This document shows positions 1 through 5,652 of a stretch of 5,865 bases of DNA, piece after piece. The stretch is from the NCBI GenBank assembly GCA_025925185.1, contig JAICLV010000145.1, positions 1 through 5,865 of the forward strand, in the 5' to 3' direction. Source of the DNA: Acidothermaceae bacterium (GTDB lineage: Bacteria; Actinomycetota; Actinomycetes; Acidothermales; Acidothermaceae). The notes under the pieces were generated by a model. The model was not told the origin of the DNA. It worked only from the letters and a program-made list of their open reading frames with translations, and did not search any database. Position 1 is the first letter of the stretch, and the number at the start of each line of letters is the position of its first letter. The translations under genes and the position numbers were made by a program.

Positions 1-84
1 GAGGATCCGCGATAGCTCGTTGCGGTCGAAAGTGGCGATGGGGCGCCGGTCCCAGGCACGCGGGAACGGCGCAACGACGCTCAA
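1..84 (-). CDS. DUF2794-like protein, N-terminal fragment (runs off the window)
   Basis: This is a partial gene of 28 visible codons that continues beyond base 1. The reading frame starts with TTG at 84-82, which shares four bases (TTGA) with the cysE stop codon. A GAAGG ribosome binding site lies ten bases upstream (95-99), inside the end of cysE. The translation begins MSVVAPFPRAWD and contains TFDRNELSRIL. That segment resembles the conserved start of DUF2794 proteins, where a phenylalanine-aspartate-arginine motif is followed by ELxxIL. DUF2794 is a short family of unknown function that I know from Alphaproteobacteria, sometimes next to cysE. The overlap suggests translational coupling to cysE. 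The identification rests on roughly a dozen residues and should be treated as a good guess. No other start in this frame looks better. Confidence 0.55.
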   Translation of the reverse strand, partial: MSVVAPFPRAWDRRPIATFDRNELSRIL

Positions 85-767
85 GCGCTCTTGACCTTCG
101 GCTGGGGCTGACGCGCGGCCTTCAGCACCTTGAGCTCTGCGCGAAGCTCGTCGAGTTCGTGCTCGAGCTCATTGAGGCGCGCCCGAACCGGGTCGCAATC
201 CTCGCCGCACGGAGTGCCGTACGGGATGAAGCCCGGGCTGTAATGGACCATGTCGAGCGGGACCGGCTTGGCCGGAATTCCGACCACCGTCGACCCCGGC
301 GCGACATCCCTCGTTACCACCGAATTTGCCCCGACCTTCGCGCCCTCGCCAATCTCGATCGGTCCAAGCACCTGCGCTCCGGATCCGATTACCACGCCCG
401 ACCGGACCGTCGGATGACGCTTGCCGCCCACTCCGGTCGATGGGTTCGTGCCTCCCAAGGTCACATTCTGGTAGATCGTGACGTCGTCGCCGATCTCGGC
501 CGTTTCCCCGATGACGCTGAAACCGTGGTCGAGGAAGAACCGCTGACCGATTTTCGCGCCTGGATGGATGTCCACCGCCGTCAGGAATCGCGAAAAATGG
601 TTCACCATCCGCGCGAGGAAGAACAGGCGCCCTTCCCACAGCCAGTGGGCAAAGCGGTGAAGAACGAGCGCCCAGACGCCCGGATAGAAGATAACGTCCC
701 AGCGCGAACGAGCCGCCGGGTCGCGGCTTTTGACGGAGTCGAGATAGGCGACCAGCCGGGGATGCAA
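81..767 (-). CDS. cysE: Serine O-acetyltransferase (EpsC/CysE type)
   Basis: This cytoplasmic enzyme acetylates L-serine with acetyl-CoA to give O-acetyl-L-serine, the first committed step of cysteine synthesis. The 228-residue product has a helical N-terminal part (about 1-63, with RDPAARSRW and a YPGVWAL-LHRFAHW stretch) and then a left-handed beta-helix of hexapeptide repeats (about 64-168). The active-site DIHPG (Asp66, His68) and LDHG (Asp80, His81) motifs are present, with the family motifs IGETAEIGDDVTIYQ, VTLGGT and GKRHPT (His118). After the helix, FIPYGTPCGEDCDP (180-193) leads into a charged, probably coiled-coil tail (about 194-218). This extension resembles alphaproteobacterial enzymes. 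The TTG start at 767-765 is preferred because AAGAGGT lies eight bases upstream and homologues begin near HPRLVAYLDS. The frame stays open upstream to 1007, but that extension resembles nothing. It overlaps the downstream DUF2794-like gene by four bases. Confidence 0.95.
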   Translation of the reverse strand: MHPRLVAYLDSVKSRDPAARSRWDVIFYPGVWALVLHRFAHWLWEGRLFFLARMVNHFSRFLTAVDIHPGAKIGQRFFLDHGFSVIGETAEIGDDVTIYQNVTLGGTNPSTGVGGKRHPTVRSGVVIGSGAQVLGPIEIGEGAKVGANSVVTRDVAPGSTVVGIPAKPVPLDMVHYSPGFIPYGTPCGEDCDPVRARLNELEHELDELRAELKVLKAARQPQPKVKSA

Positions 768-775
768 CGCTTGAG

Positions 776-782
776 ACCTCTT
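776..782 (-). promoter_or_regulatory. Ribosome binding site that sets the cysE start
   Basis: The minus strand reads AAGAGGT here, eight bases before the TTG codon at 767-765. This decides the cysE start against the much longer open frame beginning at 1007. The site's first bases are shared with the end of one copy of the TTGCAATTT repeat, so anything bound to that repeat could also block ribosome access. Confidence 0.65.
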
Positions 783-801
783 GCAATTTCCGTTGCAATT
801 T
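781..801. repeat. Tandem TTGCAATTT repeat upstream of cysE, possible operator
   Basis: The nine-base word TTGCAATTT occurs at 781-789 and again at 793-801, a 12-base period. Each copy contains the palindrome TTGCAA. It is an AT-rich patch in otherwise GC-rich DNA. It lies 14 to 34 bases before the cysE start and touches its ribosome binding site. Two copies with this spacing in front of a biosynthetic gene fit an operator for a repressor, but I recognise no specific regulator. It could also simply be an AT-rich leader duplicated by slippage. Confidence 0.45.
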
Positions 802-1137
802 AAGTGCAGGGCGGAACAAATGGAAGGCGAGTTGAGCCGCGCCGCGGCCAGCCGCCGCCGCAACGCGCGTTTGCGCGCCGTGACGGTTGGCTCGTCCGCG
901 CTCGACGGGCCGCCCGTGCGCGATCCCGGCCGCTCGGCCACCCGCACCTCCAGTCCAAAGCACGGCGGTTCCGGCATGTCCCACGTCGTCCGGACGGTTG
1001 TGGACATTCAACACGCCGTCCGCTGTCCCCCGGCTAGCGTCTACGCAGAGCCGCGCGCTCGTGCGAGCATCGCATTGAGTTATTGCGGAATGGTTGCGCC
1101 CGATTCGGGTGGACTCGGCGACTGACCGGAGGTGCGG

Positions 1138-3423
1138 GTGGCTTTACGCACACGCCTCTCGCTGGCCTTCGTCTTCCTTGTGCTGTTGCCGGTGGTCGTC
1201 GGGTCGATCTTGGTCGTGGTGGTGGCGCCGAGCACCTTGAACGACCAGGTCGCAGGGCGGTTGCGAACGGCGCGCACGAGCGTGACCGACGCGCTCGCCG
1301 CGCGGTGCAGCCAGGCGGCGCAGGCGGCGCAGCTGCTCGGGCTGCAGGTCGCCGCGCTCGGTCCGCAGGCCGCCGTGCGCAGCGCGGTCGAACAAGCCGG
1401 AGTCGGCTACGCGGTGGTCGGGGACGCCAGCGGCAACGTCGTCGCGAGCGCCGGGTCGCTGCCCGCCGCCCCGTCGTCGGCCGGCGCTCATCCGCTGCCC
1501 GCGACGCTGGACAGCTGCGGTGGCGGCGCGGGCGCGGCCTTCGCGATCTCAGCGCGCGCGCAGGTGCGCATCGCCGACCTCCCCACCCTGCGCGACGTCG
1601 CCGTCGCCTGGCCGGTCGACACGAAGACGGCCGCGCAACTGAGCGGCCGGCTCGACGGATCGCCGGGGGTCACCTTGCTCGCGGGCAAATCGGTGGTGTC
1701 GACGGACGTCGCGGGCGATTCCGCCGCGAAGCTCGCCGCCGCGTACGCGAGCCACGAAGGCGCGCCCGGCAACCTGAACGCCACGACCAAGGTCGGCAAC
1801 TGGCTCGCGGTGTTCGCGCCGCCAGGCCAGGGCCAGCCGTACGGCGTCGTGGTGAGCGAGTCGGCGCCGGCCACCTCGAAGCTGACGTGGCTGCTGGTCG
1901 CCGTGATCCTGTTCACGATCGCGGCCGGGCTGTTCATCGGCCGGTTGCTGGCGCGGCTGATTAGCCGTCCGGTCGTCGAGCTGTCGGAGGCGGCCGGCCG
2001 GGTAGCGGGCGGCGACCTCGACATCGCGCTGCCGGTTCGCTCGCGCGACGAGGTCGGGCGGCTGGCCTCGGCCTTCAACCACATGGCCGCCGAGCTGCGC
2101 AGTTACATCGGCCGGCTCGAGCAAAGCCGCGACGAGCTGCGCCGAAACGTCGACCGCTTGGGCTCGACCCTCGCCCACACCCATGATCTCGGCGGCATCC
2201 TCGACGTCGTCCTCGAAAGCGCGATCGGCAGCGTGCAGGCCACCGGCGGTGTGATCATGTTCCTCGACGCCGATCACAACCTCACCGTGCGAGCCCGGCG
2301 TGGGGCCGTCGCCGCGGCGATGCCGGCCGACGCCCGCGTCGCCATCGCCAAGGGCATCACCGGTCAAGTGGCCAGCACCGGGGAGCCGGTGCGCGGGACC
2401 GTAGGCGAGGGACCAGGGCTACGGCCCGACCCCGCCGAACCGGAGGCGCGCACGGTCGTCGCGGTGCCGCTGAAGCAGTCGGGCCGCATCGTCGGTGTGC
2501 TCAGCCTGTACGACAAGTCGCCGGCCGATGTCGGCGCCGCCCATGCGTCGACCGCCGATGTGAAGCCGGACAGCGACCTGCCGCGCGAGTTCACCGCGCA
2601 CGACCTCGAGTCGCTGCTGACCTTCGCGGGGCAGGCGAGCGTGGCCATCGACAACGTGCTGCTTCACCAAGAGGCGCAGCGGTTGTCGCTCACCGACCCG
2701 CTCACCGCGTTGTGGAACTACCGCTACCTCACCCTGGCGCTCGGCCACGAAATCGAGCGCGCCACCCGATTCGGCCGGCCGCTCGCCGTCTTGATGCTCG
2801 ACCTCGACCGATTCAAGCTGATCAACGACCGGCACGGTCACCAGGTCGGCGACGCGGTGTTGATCGAGCTCGCCTCGCGAATGCGCACGCAGGTGCGCGA
2901 GGTCGACACCCTCGCCCGCTATGGCGGCGAGGAGTTCGTCGTCGTGCTCCCTGAGACCGACGCCGAAGGCGCCGCGCGCACAGCGGAGCGGCTCGGCGCC
3001 GTCATCCGGTCGTCGATGTTTTGCGAGGGCACGGCGCACGAGCTCCCGGTCACCGCCTCGGTCGGAGTCGCGGTCTTCCCCGACCACGGCGTCGACGCCA
3101 GCCAGCTGCTGCGCAGCGCCGACAACGCGCTGTACGACGCGAAGGCGGCCGGTCGCGACTGTTGGCGGTTCGCATCCGGCGAACCGGTGGGCGACGTCCC
3201 GCGCCCGGATCCCGCGACGTCGTCCGAGGCGTTGCTCGAGGCGTTCGACGAGACGAGCCCGATCGCGCGCTCGGGCGACGCGTCGTCCGAGCACCCGTCG
3301 TCCGAGCACCCGTCCTCCGAGCAGCCGTCGTCCGGGCAAGAGGCGCCGCCGACGCCGAAGGTGGTCGTGATGCCCGACGTGCACGTCGCGACCCGTGGCG
3401 AGCCGCGCCGACCCGAATCCTGA
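1138..3423 (+). CDS. Membrane sensor diguanylate cyclase (HAMP-GAF-GGDEF)
   Basis: This 761-residue protein should convert two GTP to cyclic di-GMP in response to a signal. In order: membrane segment 1 (about 8-30), an alanine-rich extracytoplasmic domain (31-247) with two cysteines (57 and 127), membrane segment 2 (about 249-271), HAMP (about 268-325, with DEVGRLASAFNHM), a short coiled coil, a GAF domain (about 345-510) and GGDEF (about 517-680). The catalytic GGEEF is at 596-600. Metal-binding Asp555 lies in LDLDRFKLIND, and Asn563 and Asp572 are also present. An RxxD product-inhibition site (Arg587, Asp590) sits five residues before GGEEF, so the enzyme looks active and feedback-controlled. 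The tail after about 680 is low-complexity with SSEHP repeats. GTG at 1138 is preferred because GGAGG (1128-1132) is correctly spaced; the in-frame GTG at 1132 overlaps that site. The sensed signal is unknown. Confidence 0.95.
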   Translation: MALRTRLSLAFVFLVLLPVVVGSILVVVVAPSTLNDQVAGRLRTARTSVTDALAARCSQAAQAAQLLGLQVAALGPQAAVRSAVEQAGVGYAVVGDASGNVVASAGSLPAAPSSAGAHPLPATLDSCGGGAGAAFAISARAQVRIADLPTLRDVAVAWPVDTKTAAQLSGRLDGSPGVTLLAGKSVVSTDVAGDSAAKLAAAYASHEGAPGNLNATTKVGNWLAVFAPPGQGQPYGVVVSESAPATSKLTWLLVAVILFTIAAGLFIGRLLARLISRPVVELSEAAGRVAGGDLDIALPVRSRDEVGRLASAFNHMAAELRSYIGRLEQSRDELRRNVDRLGSTLAHTHDLGGILDVVLESAIGSVQATGGVIMFLDADHNLTVRARRGAVAAAMPADARVAIAKGITGQVASTGEPVRGTVGEGPGLRPDPAEPEARTVVAVPLKQSGRIVGVLSLYDKSPADVGAAHASTADVKPDSDLPREFTAHDLESLLTFAGQASVAIDNVLLHQEAQRLSLTDPLTALWNYRYLTLALGHEIERATRFGRPLAVLMLDLDRFKLINDRHGHQVGDAVLIELASRMRTQVREVDTLARYGGEEFVVVLPETDAEGAARTAERLGAVIRSSMFCEGTAHELPVTASVGVAVFPDHGVDASQLLRSADNALYDAKAAGRDCWRFASGEPVGDVPRPDPATSSEALLEAFDETSPIARSGDASSEHPSSEHPSSEQPSSGQEAPPTPKVVVMPDVHVATRGEPRRPES
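3283..3342 (+). repeat. 15-base tandem repeat encoding SSEHP in the cyclase tail
   Basis: Units at 3283-3297, 3298-3312 and 3313-3327, plus a diverged fourth at 3328-3342, encode SSEHP, SSEHP, SSEQP and SSGQE. The first two units are identical in DNA (TCGTCCGAGCACCCG), which suggests recent duplication by slippage. The unit is a multiple of three, so copy-number changes keep the frame. It lies in a disordered-looking C-terminal tail outside the catalytic domain. Confidence 0.9.
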
Positions 3424-3448
3424 CGAGTGCCGCCGCGCGCGTTAGGGT
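3420..3448 (+). promoter_or_regulatory. Candidate galU promoter for a leaderless mRNA
   Basis: TAGGGT (3443-3448) matches the actinobacterial TANNNT -10 pattern and ends six bases before the galU GTG, so transcription would begin at or next to the start codon. CTGACG (3420-3425) shares TGAC with the TTGACA -35 consensus and lies exactly 17 bases upstream, overlapping the TGA stop of the cyclase gene. There is only a weak AGGG as an alternative ribosome binding site. Leaderless mRNAs with this geometry are common in actinobacteria. The call is by inspection only. Confidence 0.55.
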
Positions 3449-3454
3449 CGCAGC

Positions 3455-4432
3455 GTGTCCACGATCAAAGCGAAAGCCGCCACGCGCTCGGTCACCAAAG
3501 CGGTGATCCCGGCCGCCGGCTTGGGCACCCGATTCTTGCCGGCCACCAAAGCCACGCCGAAAGAAATGCTGCCGGTGGTCGACAAGCCGGCGATCCAATA
3601 CGTCGTCGAGGAAGCGGTGGCGTCCGGCCTGAGCGACATCTTGATGATCACCGGGCGCAACAAGCGGGCGCTCGAAGACCACTTCGACCGCAACTACGAG
3701 CTCGAGGACACGCTGTCCGCCAAGGGGGACGACACGAAACTCTCGCTCGTCCAGGAGGCGACCGACCTCGCCACCGTGCATTACGTGCGCCAGGGCGAGC
3801 CGAAAGGTCTTGGCCACGCGGTGTTGTGCGCCGCGCAGCATGTCGGCGACGAGCCGTTCGCGGTGTTGCTCGGCGACGACCTCATCGACGTCCGCGACCC
3901 GCTGCTCGCGCGCATGGTGCAGGTGCAGCAACGGCACGGCGGTTCAGTCATCGCGCTGATCGAGGTCGAGGCGTCGCAGATCCAGCTTTACGGTTGCGCG
4001 GCGGTTGAGAAGACCGACGACGACGACGTCGTGCGAGTCACCGACATGATTGAGAAGCCGCAGTCGAACGCGCCCAGCAATCTCGCGATGATCGGCCGAT
4101 ACGTGATCGCGCCCGAGGTCTTCGACGTGTTGCGCGAGACAAAGCCGGGCGCGGGAGGCGAGATTCAGTTGACCGACGCGCTGCGGGTGCTCGCCACGCG
4201 CGATTGCGACGGCGGTCCGGTGCATGGTGTGTTGTTTCACGGACGTCGTTACGACACCGGCGACCGCCTCGACTACCTGAAGGCCGTCATCCGGCTCGCG
4301 GTCGAAAGAGAAGATCTCGGCCCGGAATTGCTGCCCTGGCTGACGGAGTTCGTGCGGCAGCGCGAAAATGAGCGCAGCGTGCGGCAGCGCGAAGACGAGC
4401 GCAGCGTGCGGCTACGCGATTCAGCGTCATGA
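3455..4432 (+). CDS. galU: UTP--glucose-1-phosphate uridylyltransferase
   Basis: GalU joins UTP and glucose-1-phosphate to make UDP-glucose, the glucosyl donor for surface polysaccharides, glycolipids and storage sugars; it acts in the cytoplasm. The 325-residue product starts its nucleotidyltransferase fold with KAVIPAAGLGTRFLPATK (15-32), followed by PKEMLPVVDKP (35-45), the nucleotide-binding signature. LLGDD (metal-binding Asp141-Asp142), IEKP (Lys201) and the GGEIQLTDAL block (Glu236 onward) are all present, so it looks fully functional. GTG at 3455 is the start: it sits six bases after a TAGGGT -10 element, consistent with leaderless translation. The last 25 or so residues are an unusual arginine/glutamate-rich tail built from a 9-residue repeat. 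It overlaps moeA by four bases (ATGA). GalU beside moeA is a known actinobacterial arrangement, as in Mycobacterium tuberculosis. Confidence 0.97.
   Translation: MSTIKAKAATRSVTKAVIPAAGLGTRFLPATKATPKEMLPVVDKPAIQYVVEEAVASGLSDILMITGRNKRALEDHFDRNYELEDTLSAKGDDTKLSLVQEATDLATVHYVRQGEPKGLGHAVLCAAQHVGDEPFAVLLGDDLIDVRDPLLARMVQVQQRHGGSVIALIEVEASQIQLYGCAAVEKTDDDDVVRVTDMIEKPQSNAPSNLAMIGRYVIAPEVFDVLRETKPGAGGEIQLTDALRVLATRDCDGGPVHGVLFHGRRYDTGDRLDYLKAVIRLAVEREDLGPELLPWLTEFVRQRENERSVRQREDERSVRLRDSAS
4352..4419 (+). repeat. 27-base tandem repeat at the 3' end of galU
   Basis: Two nearly identical 27-base units (4352-4378 and 4379-4405) and a partial third (4406-4419) encode VRQRENERS, VRQREDERS and VRLRD. The two full units differ at only two bases (AAT against GAC). 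The unit length keeps the frame, and the repeat ends just before the moeA start at 4429. It extends GalU beyond its usual end with a charged, probably helical tail. Words such as GAGCGCAGCG resemble dispersed repeats of GC-rich genomes, so a repeat element may have entered the gene end. Confidence 0.9.
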
Positions 4433-5652
4433 GAACCGTCGACGAGCACCTCGCGGCGGTGTTGAGCCAGCTCGCACCGCTGCCCGACCTCGAGGTCACG
4501 CTGCTCGACGCCCACGGTTGCGTGCTCGCCGAAGACGTCGTGTCGCGGCGCGCGTTGCCGCCGTTCGACAACTCGTCGATGGACGGCTACGCCGTTCGGC
4601 TCGACGATGTGGCTGGGGCGTCTGAAGAAAGTCCGGTCGAGCTGCCCGTGATCGGTGACATCGCGGCCGGCAGCGGCGGGGCGTACGCGGTGAACACCGG
4701 ATTGTGCGCGCGCATCATGACGGGCGCGCCCGTGCCGCACGGCGCCGACTGTGTCGTGCCGGTCGAGTGGACCGACGGCGGAGTCGCGCGCGTGCGAATA
4801 AGTCGTGCGCCGACCAATGGGCAGAACATTCGTCGCGCCGGCGAGGACGTCGAGTCTGGCGAGACCGTGCTCACGGCCGGCACGCCACTGGGCGCCGCGC
4901 AGATCGGCCTGTTGGCGGCGCTCGGCCTGCCGCGGGTCCGGGTGCGCCCGAAGCCGCGGGTGGTCGTTTTCTCCACCGGCAACGAGCTTGTCGACGTCGG
5001 TGTCGAACCGGGGCCCGCGCAAATCAACGAGTCGAACAGCTACGCGCTCACCGCCGCCGCGCGTGAGACCGGCGCCATCGCCTACCGCATCGGCATCGTG
5101 CCCGACGACCGCGTGCGGTTGCTCTCGATGATCGAAGACCAGCTCGTGCGCGCCGACCTCGTCGTCACCACCGGAGGTGTGAGCGCGGGCGCGTACGACA
5201 CGGTGAAAGAAGTGCTGTCGCGGCTGGGCACCGTCGACTTCGCGAAGGTCGCGATGCAGCCGGGCATGCCGCAGGGTTTCGGCGCCGTCGGTCCTGACTC
5301 CACGCCGATTTTCACGCTTCCCGGCAATCCGGTGAGCGCTTACGTCTCGTTCGAGGTTTTCGTGCGGCCGGCGATCCGCCGGATGCTCGGAGTCGGGCAG
5401 TTGTACCGGCCGTTGGTGCGGGCGACGCTGACCCAGCCCATCAACAAGTCGGAAGGGAAGCGCTCTTACGTGCGCGCGCGGATCGAGGTGCGCGACGGCA
5501 CTTACGCGGTCGCACCCGTCGGAGGTATGGGTTCGCACCTGGTGGCCGACCTCGCTTTGGCAAACTCGTTCATCGTGGTGCCTGAGCACGTGACGCACGT
5601 GCCGGTGGGTTCGACGGTTTCGGTGATGATGCTCGAACGGCGGTCGGGGTGA
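4429..5652 (+). CDS. moeA: Molybdopterin molybdenumtransferase MoeA
   Basis: MoeA inserts molybdate into adenylylated molybdopterin, the last step in making the basic molybdenum cofactor; it normally acts as a cytoplasmic dimer. The 407-residue length is normal for the family. The N-terminal MoeA domains (about 1-175) contain PPFDNSSMDGYAVR (44-57), TGAPVPHGAD (98-107) and a NIRRAGEDV segment. The MogA-like molybdopterin-binding domain (about 176-315) has FSTGNEL (181-187), TTGGVSAGAYD (247-257) and LPGNPVSAYVSF (297-308). The C-terminal beta domain (about 325-405) follows. All key motifs are intact. The ATG overlaps the galU stop (ATGA) and no separate ribosome binding site is visible, so translation is probably coupled to galU. 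The stop overlaps the moaC GTG in the same way. Actinobacterial annotations also name this gene glp (gephyrin-like). Confidence 0.97.
   Translation: MRTVDEHLAAVLSQLAPLPDLEVTLLDAHGCVLAEDVVSRRALPPFDNSSMDGYAVRLDDVAGASEESPVELPVIGDIAAGSGGAYAVNTGLCARIMTGAPVPHGADCVVPVEWTDGGVARVRISRAPTNGQNIRRAGEDVESGETVLTAGTPLGAAQIGLLAALGLPRVRVRPKPRVVVFSTGNELVDVGVEPGPAQINESNSYALTAAARETGAIAYRIGIVPDDRVRLLSMIEDQLVRADLVVTTGGVSAGAYDTVKEVLSRLGTVDFAKVAMQPGMPQGFGAVGPDSTPIFTLPGNPVSAYVSFEVFVRPAIRRMLGVGQLYRPLVRATLTQPINKSEGKRSYVRARIEVRDGTYAVAPVGGMGSHLVADLALANSFIVVPEHVTHVPVGSTVSVMMLERRSG

Larger units (their letters stand above)
768..1137. other. Divergent intergenic region without a recognisable gene
   Basis: About 370 bases separate cysE (leftward) from the diguanylate cyclase gene (rightward). 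Apart from the TTGCAATTT repeat at 781-801, the cysE ribosome binding site and the GGAGG of the cyclase gene at 1128-1132, I can support nothing specific. Several frames are open on both strands, as expected in GC-rich DNA, but their translations are arginine- and proline-rich and match no family I know. No convincing sigma-70-type promoter, terminator hairpin, tRNA or riboswitch is visible. Both divergent genes should have their promoters here. If the window joins DNA from two sources, the junction most likely lies in this stretch. Confidence 0.6.

Noticed and set aside
862..880. Possible hairpin of CGCGC and GCGCG around a GTTT loop
   Set aside because: The stem is only about five base pairs with no T tract and no conserved context.
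987..996. Perfect 10-base palindrome CGTCCGGACG
   Set aside because: It is short and made of GC-rich words, so it is expected by chance here, and it is not followed by a T run that would make a terminator.
768..1007. Upstream extension of cysE to an ATG at 1007, adding 80 residues
   Set aside because: The extension is arginine- and proline-rich, resembles no acetyltransferase N-terminus, and the TTG at 767 has a well-spaced ribosome binding site where homologues begin.
998..1008. DnaA-box-like TGTGGACAT near 1000
   Set aside because: It has one mismatch to the GC-rich DnaA box, is a single copy and has no replication genes nearby.
781..1125. Plus-strand open frame of 114 codons in the intergenic region
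   Set aside because: It has no good ribosome binding site, no recognisable family and a composition typical of chance GC-rich frames.
1132..1137. GTG at 1132 as the start of the diguanylate cyclase
   Set aside because: It overlaps the GGAGG ribosome binding site itself; the in-frame GTG at 1138 is spaced correctly.
2419..3937. Two long minus-strand open frames (2419-3384 and 3050-3937) opposite the cyclase and galU
   Set aside because: Their products are low-complexity and arginine-rich, match nothing known, and mirror the codon bias of the real genes on the other strand.
4273..5598. 441-codon open frame on the minus strand opposite moeA
   Set aside because: It lies opposite the intact MoeA frame, its translation is rich in arginine and histidine without any family motif, and long antisense frames are expected in GC-rich coding DNA.
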